DNA of 64,000 nucleotides from the NCBI RefSeq assembly GCF_019175385.1, contig NC_083344.1, positions 2,518,965-2,582,964 on the forward strand. Reading direction: 5' to 3'. The notes under the pieces were generated by a model, which did not search any database, was not told the DNA's origin, and saw nothing but the letters and a program-made list of their open reading frames with translations. Shown piece by piece: positions 34,408-46,311 of the stretch (positions within the stretch are counted from its first letter, which is position 1; every line of letters starts with the position of its first letter). Made by a program: the position numbers and the translations under genes. The DNA comes from Lycium barbarum. Lineage: Eukaryota; Streptophyta; Magnoliopsida; Solanales; Solanaceae.

Positions 34408-35294
34408 AACCACCATGAACCTCTATGTTACTAGTATTGTCAGCTATCATTATCACTAGCTACTACCCCACAACCATCACTATCAATCAATATCATCACT
34501 ACACCAACTATGTTTACAAAAATATTTTATTGGTATAGTATCAGATTAATTAATATTTTATTTGAGCTTTATATTTATTTTGAAATTCAAGAAAACAAAA
34601 CATTAATTATTTAACATTTAAATCTTAATATTAGATATTTACTCAAATTCAGACATTTTAATCTTAATACATATTTGAATACTCAGATTCGAATAAACTT
34701 GTTAAGAGCCAGCTAACTTTACTCTCATAGAGAATAATAAAAAGTATATTTAACTTAATATTATTTTAAATTAAACTATCATGTAGAGGTGGAAGAAGTA
34801 ATTGAAATAATAATTAAAAAATGATAAAAATTGATCTCTTATCTATGGTAGTAGATTTAAAGTAGTTCTTTTAAGTGTTACTTGAGCAATTTTCGTCCTT
34901 TTAGTTTGTCAAAAGTTAGCATTTTTTTCTCTATCAAATATTTATCAAATTCTGATTGGTAAATTTAAGCAAAATCATGAAAAAATTAACCATAAACACA
35001 ACCTAATGTTACCTCATTAGGATTAGTAAGCAAGGTCTAGCCTTGCTTGCTTGTACTTTATTTTTTGGGGGATTATTTTTTTATGATTAATTATAAAATA
35101 CAAGAAGTAAACATCAAGCGCACTAAAAAATAAACCATAAACACCATAAGCTTTCGACAAAAATTAAAAACCACAACATAAAAAGACTGCATCAAACATA
35201 AAAAACTAGACAAGACATAACATAAATTGCACATCTAAAGTAGCACCAGACTCTTGAAATAGACCTAATAAACTACAGAATTTATACTTCTAAA
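34408..35294. other. Low-complexity tract end, then intergenic
   Basis: 34408-34510 continues the CAC/ATC-rich tract seen before the array. The remainder is AT-rich without a supported gene. Confidence 0.4.
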
Positions 35295-35725
35295 TGTGAC
35301 TTTCCGTTAAATACTTTCTATTTTCGTAGTTCCGATTAAATTTAACAATTAAAGTTTGATAAATATCTTAGAAAGATCAAATGTATTCATTTTTTAAACT
35401 TAAAAGAACCAAAACCACTCAAGTAATACACAAGGGCTATTTTGATCTACTGCCAAAGATGAGAGATCATTTTTGTCATTTTGTCGCACGTATAATTTAT
35501 CTTACATCCCGTTAAATACTTTCTATTTTTCATAGTTCCGGTTAAATTTAACAATCCAAGGTTGATAAATATATCTTAGGAAGATTAAAAGTGCTCATTT
35601 TTGATAAATTTACAGGAGCAAAACTGCTCAAGTAATACACAATGGACTATTTTGAACCTAGTGCCAAAAATAAGAGACCAACTTTGTCATTTTCTCAAAA
35701 GTCTCACATATAATTTGTCTTACAA
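35295..35725. repeat. Tandem duplication of a ~215-bp repeat
   Basis: Two direct copies (about 35307-35515 and 35516-35725). Shared blocks in order are GTTAAATACTTTCTATTTT, GTTAAATTTAACAAT, TCAAGTAATACACAA, CTATTTTGA, GAGA then TTTGTCATTTT. The last blocks are the dispersed repeat also present at 180-250 and, inverted, at 46375-46440. Confidence 0.6.
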
Positions 35726-36369
35726 TTTTCAATGTCAATTTCAATTGATTCTTGATTTATTTCAGTTAAGATTTGGGAAAAACAGAATCCCGGTAAAATT
35801 CCTACATAGTTGATTCCTTTTAAGTCTTGTCTAGTACTAGGCTTATGTTTTTCTTTCCTGTACAAACCCTTTTCTCCAATTTCAAAACAGCAAGTTCTAC
35901 TAATTACTCTTTTCACACTAATCAAAGAGTTCGAGAATCTTATGACATTGCAATTGGAAAACTACCGCCAATCGTTTAACAATTTATGTCAGTTAAAAAT
36001 TTGACGAATGCAATGAAAAAAATATTTTTAATCTTAAACATCGAGAAAGTCCCATCAAATCTTTAGAAAAATGCAACATAGAAAGCTACAATCCTGGAAC
36101 ACACATCAAAATGATATAAAAGAAATAACGCAATTTGCAACCTCAAGGCAGAATGTTTGGAGTTCTAACACACCTTTTACAATCTCTTTTCTAACTTGGA
36201 GACTATGTTATGGATCAGCCAACTCAGTAGAGAAATTGAGATTGGGCCTGGGACACTTTCCCAAGCGCAGTTGTTGTTTTTTTTCTTATGAGTTTGAACT
36301 ACTAGATTTCTTTCTTGTAATTGTTCTTCGTAAGTAATCAATTTAAGTATTGCTACTATTCCTTAAATT
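35726..36369. other. Intergenic, nothing certain
   Basis: No gene recognised. Several short open frames overlap in different frames, none with a family signature. Confidence 0.35.
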
Positions 36370-37427
36370 GCAAATGCTGCTCCACACGTGACAGACTATG
36401 CAACATGTTTTCATCCTAGGAGAAGCAGCTCAAAAAATATGGAAGCACTTTGGACAACCGCTTGGCATCAGACCTTATCAAGGCACAATCAAACATTTGA
36501 TCAGCTTATGTTGGGCTCAGCCTACTACAAATGCTGTACAAAAAAAGAGTTGCTCAAACAGTCTCATTGTTTATTTGTTGGGAGATTTGGAAGCAGCCTT
36601 GCGAATGCACTTGTGGAGACAAAAAGAAGTTTAGCGTGTAGCAAATGATCCAACAAGCCAGGAGAAACATCTTAAATGCTAGTATTCAGTCTTACCCTAC
36701 TATCAACTTAACTCTACCTTGGATATGTTGTCCCAAGACCACCTTGGTTTGTTGGAACTTAAGACAAATGGGAGTTTTATCTAATCTAGTGTCAAAGCTA
36801 GTATAAGAGGAGTTTTGAGAGATGACAAAAGTGAATTTATTATAGCCTTCTCTTGTCTGATACATTGTGACAGTAACTTAGAGGCTGAAGCCTCGGCAGC
36901 AAGTTTTGGGTTGAGGAAGTGTATACAGCTAAACTACTGGAACTTCACCTTGGAATTGGATTCCCTCTCTATTGTTCAGATGGTTAGTGACAACAAGTGT
37001 TTCCACTATAAGTTTGAGAGTGATAATTGAGGAGATTCAACAAATGAAGAACCAAGCTAATGTCAAGGCTGAACACTGTTTCAGAGAGGCTGATAAGGTG
37101 GCAAATCATCCAGCTTTAAGCAGTCAGAATGAGTCCTTCTATGACTCCTATCAGCAACTTCCTGCAGAGGCTAAAAGTCCTGTCTTTCCTGACAAGAGCC
37201 AATTGCCTTGTATATGACTCAACTATGACAAGGCAAACATTTTTTGTTAGTTAGCTGTATAGGTAGATTTCCACGAGGGTTAGCTTCACCTTTCCTCTTT
37301 TTTAGAGGAATAATAGTTTTATCCTAGTGTTGTAATTGGACGTAAGACCAAGTCCACGTTCTTGTATTCGCCTCTTGATATATAACACGCTAGTGCACTT
37401 GTGAAATTTTATAAAAAAAAAAAAAAA
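36370..37427 (+). pseudogene. LINE 3' half: zf-RVT end, RNase H domain, 3' UTR, poly(A)
   Basis: First block (36398-36634): MQHVFILGEAAQKIWKHFGQ and LISLCWAQPTT, the end of zf-RVT. Second block (from about 36796): RGVLRDDKSEFIIAFSC, EAEASAASFGLRKCIQLNYW and LELDSLSIVQMVSDN, an RNase H domain with its E and D catalytic positions visible. A frame change at about 37020 leads to FREADKVANHPALSS, the usual end of RNase H (the A.HLA region). Stops and shifts separate the blocks. A 3' UTR and an A15 run at 37412-37427 end the element. 5'-truncated, non-functional. Confidence 0.75.
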
Positions 37428-38187
37428 GACTAGAGAAATAAATGAAAATGACAAAAGCTACAATAATTGTACCTCTAACCGTAAGTTCTTGCTAATCTCC
37501 TCTTTTTACAGTTCTCGTTCAATCTAACGGACAGAATTCAATAAATATTTGATGTTCAAAATATGTTTGAGCCAAAAATTATTGAGAAACACATAAAACC
37601 CCTTTTAGCTTGCCTCCAAAACTCATTTTAGCAATTTAATTTTACGGGCATTTATATACCTCTAAACAACTTTCAAGTGAATTTAATACTCCTTAACGGG
37701 TGACATGTCAAGAAAGTGTGATCAATCTCTGAAAAGCGCAGGGGAGAAAAAAATAACACTAACATACCCCCAAATATACATGTGTCATATGCTAATTGGA
37801 TGACAATTGAACGAAATTCACTCGAAAGTTGTTTAGGGGATATATAAAAGCTCTTAAGGTTAAATTGCTAAAGTGATTTTTGGGGACACGTTAAGGGAAA
37901 ATTTTATGTATTTTCTCAAAATTGTCTAATCCCGTACAAAAAGATCCAAAATTCCATCTCTTTTTTTTTTTTTCCTTAAAAAATGGTGACTAATGTATCC
38001 TTTTGATTTTATTAACTTACGTTCTTCTAAATTATATAATATTTATCTCCAAATTTGATTTTGTAAATTTTAAATTTTGAGTTTGACCAAATAATTTGAT
38101 GGATCATTTTGAATTTAACATGTTGGATCTATTCAACAAACGAGTCATAATCCAATTCATTTAAACTCGAACATATTACGAAAAAAT
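37428..38187. other. Intergenic, nothing recognised
   Basis: AT-rich DNA; no gene or element border supported. Confidence 0.4.
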
Positions 38188-38441
38188 TACTCCCTCTGTT
38201 CATTTTTTACCTGTCACGTTTCATTCCTTCAGAGTCAATTTGATTAACCATCGATGCTAAACTGAATTAAATTAATTCAATATTCTAAAATTAAATTAAG
38301 AAACTATACGAAAAATACCGTCAGTTGCAATTTTCTTATATTAATATGCTAAAAAAATATACCTTAAAATCCTTTTCAAAGTCTATTTAATCTAACTCTC
38401 GAAAAGCGAAATGTGATAAGTAAAAGTGAACTGAAGAAATA
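38188..38441. mobile_element. Stowaway-like MITE
   Basis: TACTCCCTCTGTTCATTTTT at the left and the inverse of TATTTCTTCAGTTCACTTTT at the right, with GTCACGTTTC answered by GAAATGTGATA. TA lies at both borders. About 254 bp. Confidence 0.75.
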
Positions 38442-38899
38442 ATTAATTTTTCACCTATATGTTAATTAAACTAATAATAAATGCTTTTAACCCACCACAA
38501 TCTCAAGAGGCCCCAAATTTTAGGTGAAACCTCACGCACTTTAATTCTAAGTTTATGAATTTAGATATTGATAGAAACGTTGTTTACTCATATTATTCCG
38601 TAAATTAGGTGGAGTGCCTGGTTTTTGAGATGGCAATTAAACTTTACCCACCATTTGAAATATAATTAAGAAAAAACTATATTTTAATGCAGAATAACAT
38701 GTGGACAAAAATAAAACTACCTAAAATACAATCAGTACCAACATATGGTGCTTCAATTCGAGATATTGACAAATGAAACTTCATAACACTATATCGAAAC
38801 TTGAAAATTTTCTATATGTGAAACTCCCACACAATATGTTGGAGTTCCAAAAGTTCTTGTTGTGTTGGACTTACAGAACATAATAGGTTTCACAACCAT
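38442..38899. other. Intergenic, nothing recognised
   Basis: AT-rich DNA preceding the first copy of the triplicated segment. Confidence 0.35.
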
Positions 38900-39281
38900 G
38901 AAGGCTCCAACATTTTGCTGTGTTATCTCCATTGAAGCAACAATTTATCTAAAAACTTAAGAGGCAATATTGCATAAGCGTGCATATGTAATTTCTAGTT
39001 GAGGAGTAAAAAGAATTGTTGCCACAGGCAGAGACTTTTCAATGTAGTCTAGTTGAGAAACCAACACCAAGACGCATCCAGTGCCACAAAAATGATGCAT
39101 ATATACTCCGTATCAACAGCATTATCCCTTTAAAACAACAGCCAGTTATAAGCACATTAAACTGGAAAATTATTGCAGTAGGCCACATCAAGAGGCGCAG
39201 ACCAATATATACTAGAAAAACCAAGCATGCAAATATTTACATGATTAAGCGCTTGATCCATTTATTTGTTGACATCATCAT

Positions 39282-39416
39282 CTAGACATCATTGTATGTA
39301 AGCATTCAAAGGGGTTCAGCTCATCCCCATGCTCACTTGCAAGTTGCAACAGCACGGACACCCCATCCCTATCGTACCAGTATGATCAACTACTGGAATG
39401 CGCCTGACACGGTTAT
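39282..39416 (-). pseudogene. Exon 3 relic of the small three-exon gene, copy 1
   Basis: Homologous to 48661-48777 and 55333-55451. The acceptor (GTTGTCAG) is kept. In the phase expected from exon 2 it reads DNRVRRIPVVDHTG and then runs to a premature stop, because an indel shifts the frame relative to copy 3. Pseudogenic. Confidence 0.55.
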
Positions 39417-40019
39417 CTGACAACATGTTGTGTCAGCAAAATAGAAAGAGAAAACAGAATTGAAAGAAAGTTTTTTCTTTTGAAGCATGAAAAATCATCG
39501 TCCTTAAAGAAATGTTGTAGGTATGCTATTTAGGAGAATAAAAACAAGTTTCTTCTAGATACAATAAAGACAAAATGTGTACTGCAAATCGATGAACCAC
39601 TTTTTTTTAAAGGTGGGCCCTACAGGTGCCCAAGCACAAGTCCAAGTCATTTACTTGAGAAGTCTCGGCAAGCAGGGGAATTTTCTATGCAAAAATGAGC
39701 TTCAAGACAGAAGATGGCTACTCTTTGGGTAAGAAGAAACTCGACAGGGTTGGAAAATGCTGGGTCAAATGTATTGGGTTTGAGAGAGAAATTTCTTATC
39801 TCCGAGTGAGAATGGGAAGGCATAGGTCCGAGAACTTGAAGTTTCATGAAAATTATGAAGGTAATACAAGCAGCTAACAATAAAGAGAGGAAACACATTT
39901 GAAATAATTCTTTGTGAAGCTGAAAGCCTAAAACTATATGAAGGCTTTCAAGTAAATACAAGAGGCCAAGGATCGATGATGACATCACATCTCTAATATG
40001 TAGATGATACGCTTATAAT

Positions 40020-41660
40020 GTGGAAGCAAATGAAGAGCAAGTATTGTACCTGAAGACAATCTAATTGTTGTTTGAAGCTGTATCAGGTTTTACAAGTTAG
40101 TTATAAAGAGTGACATTTTCCGGATAAATAACACAAAGTTGGTAGAGCTTTTTTATGACACTGACAAAGTTGGCAGAACTCCTAGGATGCAATGCGGAAC
40201 TAGGTGCCAATCTTGAGAAGTGTGAGAAGACTCTCAAATTGCTAGCAATATTTATCCTTAGAAGGAAGACCAGTCCGACCCAATAGTTTGTTGGATGCAC
40301 TTTCTATCTATATTATATCTCTATTTCCAACACCAAGGAAGATAAAAACGAGAATGGATGAGTGAAGGAAAGATTTCTAGAGAGAAGAAAGCCTTCAACC
40401 TAGTCAAATGGAAAATTGTGATACCAAGCAAGATGGAAGGCAAAACAGGAGTATGAAAACTTAGGATACACAACAACAGTCTCCTTAACCATGAAGCGGT
40501 TTTGGGGTTTCTGCAATGAGGAAAAATCAATGTGGAAGCAACTGATCAGAGAACACAGAGTGACATTTTCCATGTAAATAACACAAAGTTGGTAGAACTG
40601 CTGTTGATGCAATGTGGGTCAATTACCAACCAAAGACGTGGGAATGCCACTAGGCCAATCTGGAAAAGCGTGAAAAGAAGCTCTCAAAGTAGAAGCAATA
40701 TTTATCCTTAGAAGGAAAACTATTCCTAATCAATAGTTGGACGCTCTTTCTGTCTATTACTATGTCTCTCTTTCCAATACCAAGGAAGATACAGAAGAGA
40801 ATGGATGAGTTGAGGAAAGACTTCTTGTGGGAAGCTAATAGAGAGAAGAAAACCTTCAACATAGTCAAATGAGAAATTGTAATAGCAAGGAAGAGGGAAG
40901 GCGATATAGGAGTAAGAAACCGTAGGATAAACAACACAAATCTCCTTATGAAGTGACTTTGCAGGTTCTACAATGACGAAAAAATGTGGAAGCAACTGAT
41001 CGCAGAAAAAATATGGGATGGAAAAGTTCTGGATCACGAAGGCTCCTAGCTATTCTTTTGAACGTGCGCATACATCAGAAACTTACGGGGCAAATTCTCA
41101 GAGCACATTCACATTGAACTGAGATATGGTAGAAAACCCCTCTTCTGGCAAGATGGATGGATAGGGAACACACGATTCAAGGAGCAGTTTCCTAGGATTT
41201 GCAGCTTTGCAACAATCGAAGTTTATTAGTCTCCACAAGGATAGAACTTACCTTTGGAAATAAGGTGCAGTGACTGAAATGAGCCAATTTTAGTAAGTGA
41301 ATGAAGGATGTCAAGGCCAAATCGAACGAACACTCATCCTGCCTTTTTCGATAAAATCAGGTTACAAGATGCTCTCTCATAGAAGAAGGCAACATCACAT
41401 ATGGCTTGGGAAATTGATATGAAGAAACAAAGCCCCTTATAAGGTTGAATGCTTCATATGGATACTGGAAAGAGAGGCATGTTTGACTCAACACAATTTA
41501 CAAAGAAGGTTATGAAGATGCAAGGCACTTATATACATACATTGCAAATTTACAGCTCAGATTTTGTACATGTTTCTGAATCTATTTGCACTAAAATGGT
41601 GCATGTCGGAAAGTCAGATATAACTACTGGTGAGTAAGGAAAAAAAAGATACTTTGAAGG
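40020..41660 (+). pseudogene. LINE remnant in copy 1 (RT end to linker and zf-RVT)
   Basis: Heavily broken ORF2. The readable pieces are LEKCEKTLKLLAIFILRRK (about 40215), then after an internal duplication (about 40110-40450 repeated at 40555-40960) TPSSWDALSVYYYVSL-like, FWQDGWIGNTRFKEQFPRIC (about 41140) and APYKVECFIWILEREACLTQ (about 41425). This is the order of a plant LINE from late RT to zf-RVT. Many stops. Copies 2 and 3 keep other parts of what appears to be the same insertion. Confidence 0.65.
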
Positions 41661-41751
41661 TGAAATATAGATGTACATGAAGCTGAAAGGATGATAAGTT
41701 CCCTCAGTTCATTTCAACAAACGGATTTTTTATTTTTTGTAACTGCACATC

Positions 41752-41960
41752 CAATAGAGTAGTCTCTGATCCCTTATTTTCTTTTGGTGCACCCATGTAG
41801 TTCCTGTTTGTATAGAGGATTGGGTGTCTTTTGCAAAGAACCATATTTTGTAGTTTTTCTCCTTATTTGATATATCTCTTGTATACGGCCAAGATGGCCT
41901 GTTTATTATCAATGAAATCTTTTACTTGTTTTAAAATTATTTAAAAAAAAAAAAAAAAAC
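41752..41960 (+). mobile_element. 5'-truncated LINE 3' end with poly(A)
   Basis: TTTCTTTTGGTGCACCCATG, TTGTATA and CTCTTGTATACGGCC, then A17 at about 41942-41958. The same 3' end, ending in a shorter A run, is at about 57030-57190. Copy 2 has the uninterrupted flank (CTGCACATCC directly followed by the CCTTAGGTGCTAC region), showing that this insertion is specific to copy 1. Confidence 0.6.
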
Positions 41961-42152
41961 TAGGTGCTACAAGTGATAAAATTATTTATTACTTATCAAA
42001 AAATACGTCAATTACTCATATAAGGAAACTTGATAAACTTCCACATTTAAATTAGTCTTAACATGTTGCAATGTAGTTAAGCTTATCTTCTTGTGTTTGA
42101 AGCAAATACACTGAAAAAGGCATTAAAAAAGAAATGAGGCAGAATTCAGTAC

Positions 42153-42213
42153 CTGTCATCAGTTGCTTCGCTTTCAGAACCTTAGTTTCTGGTGTGACTC
42201 TGATGAGCCTTTT
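42153..42213 (-). pseudogene. Exon 2 of the small three-exon gene, copy 1
   Basis: 61-nt exon with acceptor GGCTTGCAG and donor GTACTG. It reads KRLIRVTPETKVLKAKQLMT plus one base. The same exon lies at 49721-49781 and 58714-58774, always 61 nt with intact splice sites. Function of the product unknown. Confidence 0.55.
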
Positions 42214-44361
42214 CTGCAAGCCCACACATAAACAAATTTGACATCATGTAACAAAATGCCTCGCGATTCTAGAGACAAGATTAATTTTCTGACGAAACAT
42301 AGAAGAAATTAGATATATGCTACTCCTATCTCATAGTGTCCACGGGATTCAATATCCCATAGACATCTAATATCCTTAACAACAACTATGACGAAGCTAT
42401 ACGTGGACATATGATCATGGAAAGCTCAAATGCATCCCTCTCACTAACTAACATTACCAGCATTATAAGACATGGGTCTCTTTTCCCCAAAATTCTTAAA
42501 ATTACAAGCACAGTTTACCCTTAAAAGTTAAACTCCATAATCTAAATTAAAGAAACAAACAGTTACAGGAGAGAATTTCAAACAGAGCAATGTCATCAAA
42601 AGAAATAACTCCCCTCCATGTTCTAAGTTAGTTGACAATAACTATATGGAGTACGACCCTTTTTGAATAGCAATGACAATTTGTATATCCTATCAATTAT
42701 GAACAAGTTCTACTTCAACAAAGCATCCGGTACTCTTGGATGTTGTTGTTGTTATAGTAGTAGTTTGGACAGTATGACAACCTTTTCATAAGTCTGAATA
42801 AAAGGACACGAAATGAGTAGTAGTTACACAGTTTTTCAGTTATGAGCAGTTTCTAGGTTTACACAACGACCACACCTGCAAAAGGTAAAGCTTAAATTAG
42901 AGATGCAACAGATAAAATGCAATAAATACTCACTCCTATCTAATAGTATCCACAAGATTCAATATCCCATAGACAAGTAATATCCTCAACAACAACTATG
43001 ACAAAGCTACACATGGACACATGATCATGGAAAGCTTAAAGTCACCAGCATTATAACATGGGTATAAGATAAGACACGGGTCTCTCTTCCCCCCAATTCT
43101 TAAAATAACAAGAAGATTTACACTTAAAATGCGCATGCTAACTATTACAGTAGAGAATTTCAAACAGACGTATGTCTTAAAAAGAAATTCCTCTCCTCCA
43201 TGTTCTAAGTTAGTTGACAATAACTCTATGGAGTGTGACCCTTTTCGAATAGGAATGACAATGTATAACCTATCAATTTTGAACAAGTTCTATTCAACAA
43301 AGAATATTCTAGATATGGTGTTTACCGTTCATCTATAGTATAGAACATCAATGTTCATACTATATGTTTCAGGCACAGAAGGATGAAGTTGACCTATCAG
43401 CAGTTGTACACCCCCTGCCATTATCAAACACCTTATAGTGTTGTTCCTTTTTATGCATTTTATTGAGGAAAAGGTGAGTTAATGATTTTTTTTTTTTTAA
43501 TAATGAAAAACAAAACTGAAGACATGGAAAGAATGTTCTTATGATCTGATTAATTCACTACCAGTTTTCCATTTTAGGTACATAAATTTAAATTTTCACA
43601 ACTAAACTCCCACTATATGAATTATATTCCTATACTCCAGTAATCCCAAGCTCTGGTATAAAACCCAAACCTGGTTCATCTCAGTTTATCTCTGTTCACA
43701 AACAACCGCATACCACGGTTTACCCATTAACTGCTACCATGAACAAGATGATCTGCCCTGAGGAAAAAACTACAAATGAAAAAAACCTCTACTTGATTAC
43801 TGAAAGCTCTTGCATATCAAGATGTTTTGCCTCGATAAAGGTAACAAAACACATTTGATGACATATGGAGTTACTCATATGCAATCTTGAGAGAGAAGTC
43901 CAGCTCATATAGTTGTTCATTATGCATGAGACCAGACTCAGAAATTAGTTTCAATTAGATATAGATGCAACTCTTGTCATTTTGAAACACATATAATTGC
44001 TCCTGAGGAAGAACTCAAGCTACAGCTTCTGACTACCAGCTTCCAACTTAAGACTGAAACTCTGCCAATGGGACATAGAAATTTCAGCAGTGCACAAAAT
44101 TTCCAGATCCACAAATGAGGGATAAAACTAACATCTCAGGGCACTAAGATTCTACAGGGGATAGGAAAAAACAAGATGGTTGTGTCGAGCTATTGACCAT
44201 CAAAACTTTCACTTTTTAAAGAGGTACCACAGTTAGATTTTGATTTTCCTACTGAAGATAGCAATGTCAGGATGTTGAAGTTACCAAGACTTTAGAAATA
44301 GAACTTACCTATCAGTTCCAAAATCAAGTGAATGACTTGCGATGAGCCACTTCAAACTTAC

Positions 44362-44480
44362 CATGGAGCATAAAATTCAACCAAGACATCCTTCGTCTCC
44401 TCTAGCACAATTTCGTCAAAGTTATCTGGAGATAGCATAAGGGTAGCCTCGGAGCAGCAGTAAACTTCTCTTTGTGTGAC
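44362..44480 (-). pseudogene. Orphan exon of a protein disulfide isomerase
   Basis: On the - strand an acceptor (TATCTATAG) precedes 119 nt reading [20 protein letters not shown] then [20 protein letters not shown], and a canonical donor (GTAAGTTTG) splits the Trp codon. This is the start of a thioredoxin-like a domain of the PDI type ([21 protein letters not shown], normally continued by CGHC); the Trp-splitting border looks like a genuine PDI splice site. No further PDI exon is present, so the CGHC active site itself is missing. It lies 52 bp downstream of the PPR stop codon at 44533, same strand. The second PPR gene has no such exon. Confidence 0.75.
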
Positions 44481-44532
44481 CTATAGATACAATAGTGGCA
44501 GCATAGGCAAATAAACAATGCGAAAGAAATAT

Positions 44533-46311
44533 TCACTTCTTATTTTTCGAGTGAAGCTCTGGTATCATGTCAAGGACGGAAGGATTCACACTTATAACCT
44601 TTACTAGTATCTCAGACGTAGTTGCATCAAATGAGAAGCCCCTTCCCGTCATTTCCTTCATAAAAGTTGTCATTTCACTAATTTTATTACACCTGAGAAA
44701 TCCTTGCACAAAGACATTGTAAGTCACATTGTTCGGCAAACAACCGTTGTCCTCCATTTTTCTTAGCATATCTTTAGCTTCATCTAACAAACCTTCTAGA
44801 CAAAATCCATTTATCATTGTATTATATGTAATCACATTTGGAAGCAATCCAATTGAAGAAAGCTTCTCAAAGGTAGCACGAGCTTTGTCGACTTTACCAT
44901 TTTTGCACAATCCATTAATGACAACATTGTAAAATTCATTACTAGCATATTCTATCTTTTTTTCCAACTTATTAACGAACGACATTGCTTCTTCAACAAG
45001 TCCATACTTAAAATAACCATTGAGCAACGTGACATGAGTGTATAGATTAGGATCGGGCCCCGCAGACAACATCTCATCATAAATTTTTCTAGCAGATCCA
45101 ATTCTTCCAACTTCAAATAGACCTTGTAAGATAGTAGTGTAGGTAAAGATATCAGGTTTTAATCCCTTTTGAGAAATTTCATGAAACAATTGCATTGCCT
45201 CGGTCAATTTCTTTTTCTTACAGTATCCATTTATTAGTACACTATAGCTAATAATGCTAGGTTCAATATTCTTATCTATCATGAAATCAAAAACCTTCCT
45301 CGCTCTATACAGTTGACCACGTAAACAATATCCATCCATTATCGCATTGTAGGTGATCACATCAGGCTCTACACCTTTATGGGTCATGTGTCTCATTACT
45401 TCCTCGGCATCTTCAACTTTCCCTTCTTTGCATACTCCATCTATAAGTATGTTAAAGGTGCGCACATTTGGATAAAGATTAAAGTTCACCATCTCAGAGA
45501 ACAAAGTCTTAACCTTTTCCCATTGACAAAGCTTACAAAAACCATTAATTAATGAATTATAAGTGATTATGTCCGGAGGAATGCCTTTCTGCTTCATCTC
45601 ATTCAAAAGGCTGATGGCAGCATCTAAGTTTCCATCTTTGCAAAGCGCATCTATCACAATGTTGTAGTTCTTTATGTTGGGCTTAGTATTCCCCTGTTCC
45701 ATTAACCGGAGCAAACTCAAAGTCTTCTCAGTATGGCCCCTTTTGCTGAGTCCATTCATGACAGTTGCATATGTGAATTCGTTGGGCACACAAATCTTCT
45801 CTCTAACCAACTTTTTGAACAATTCAACCGCATCTTTAACCTTATTTTCAGCAAAGATTCCCCTAATTAGGGTGTTAAAGGTGACAACATTAAATGGAAT
45901 GCCATTCTTCAAGTAAATGGGTAACACCGAAAATGCACAGTCAACACGATGCATCAGGCAATAACTGTTAATCACGCTATTCAAGATGACTCCGTCAATT
46001 GGGGTACCCAATTTCTGCATTTCTCCAAAAAGAGAAACCACAGCAGAATAATGCTTCATAGTTAGTACAGTCTTAAACAATTTAGAGAAACTGACAACTG
46101 AAGGAAGAGGCTTCATTCTAACCATTTGATGGAAGAGAGTAACAGCGTCATCTAAACACTTAACATTCTCAATCTTGGTATTTAACCAAAGTTTACCCTT
46201 TGCAGAATAACTATGAGTTGAATAATAAACTGTAATTGCAGAACAAGAATGGGAAACATCAAAGAAAGAGAATAAGGGAATAATACCATTTCGCAGAGAG
46301 ATTATCTTCAT
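44533..46311 (-). CDS. PPR protein A, P-class, Rf-like, mitochondrial (predicted)
   Basis: Intronless, 592 aa. The N-terminus is rich in Ser and hydroxylated residues, nearly free of acidic residues at first (MKIISLRNGIIPLFSFFDVS...), and looks like a mitochondrial presequence. From about residue 73, fourteen 35-residue PPR motifs follow without gap (one has 36). The consensus T(Y/F)N..I.G.CK and the GI.PD/N endings are clear, as in IITYNSLINGFCK and VITYNTMINGFCLEG. The C-terminus is short (FDATTSEILVKVISVNPSVL...) with no E, DYW or SMR domain. From the family, P-class proteins bind organelle RNA base by base and stabilise, process or block it. The MKHYSAVVSLF and NGIPF-type segments match the Rf-like clade that includes fertility restorers. 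Residues 5/35 of motifs 5-9 are ND, NN, ND, NS, SD. Start: first ATG in frame with the presequence. Confidence 0.92.
   Translation of the reverse strand: MKIISLRNGIIPLFSFFDVSHSCSAITVYYSTHSYSAKGKLWLNTKIENVKCLDDAVTLFHQMVRMKPLPSVVSFSKLFKTVLTMKHYSAVVSLFGEMQKLGTPIDGVILNSVINSYCLMHRVDCAFSVLPIYLKNGIPFNVVTFNTLIRGIFAENKVKDAVELFKKLVREKICVPNEFTYATVMNGLSKRGHTEKTLSLLRLMEQGNTKPNIKNYNIVIDALCKDGNLDAAISLLNEMKQKGIPPDIITYNSLINGFCKLCQWEKVKTLFSEMVNFNLYPNVRTFNILIDGVCKEGKVEDAEEVMRHMTHKGVEPDVITYNAIMDGYCLRGQLYRARKVFDFMIDKNIEPSIISYSVLINGYCKKKKLTEAMQLFHEISQKGLKPDIFTYTTILQGLFEVGRIGSARKIYDEMLSAGPDPNLYTHVTLLNGYFKYGLVEEAMSFVNKLEKKIEYASNEFYNVVINGLCKNGKVDKARATFEKLSSIGLLPNVITYNTMINGFCLEGLLDEAKDMLRKMEDNGCLPNNVTYNVFVQGFLRCNKISEMTTFMKEMTGRGFSFDATTSEILVKVISVNPSVLDMIPELHSKNKK

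Larger units (their letters stand above)
38900..44532. repeat. Triplicated segment, copy 1
   Basis: Blocks in the same order and orientation recur in copy 2 (about 48540-50925) and copy 3 (about 55290-59432). Block 1 is AGTTATAAGCACA..AAACTG and TTCAGCTCATCCC..GCTCACTTGCAA. Block 2 is a LINE remnant. Block 3 is the phrase ATTTCAAC, then TTTTTTGTAACTGCACATCC. Block 4 is the exon-like TTTCTGGTGTGACTCTGATG. Block 5 is TTCAATATCCCATAGAC and GATCATGGAAAGC. Block 5 is itself doubled in copy 1 (about 42326-42720 and 42930-43330). About 43350-44300 is not seen in the other copies. Confidence 0.75.

Noticed and set aside
31914..34416. Target-site duplication around the 406-bp array
   Set aside because: The flanks (GCCACCACT and AACCACCAT) look alike only because the array lies in a CAC-rich tract; no duplication can be claimed.
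32589..34434. Repeated open frames of 66-97 codons in the 406-bp array
   Set aside because: They recur because the DNA repeats. They read through both SINE arms in opposite sense and have no protein-like conservation.
39647..41037. Several - strand open frames of 67-113 codons
   Set aside because: They lie antisense to LINE remnants and segment repeats. Codon use and composition (Phe/Leu/Ser from AG-rich complement) are not gene-like.
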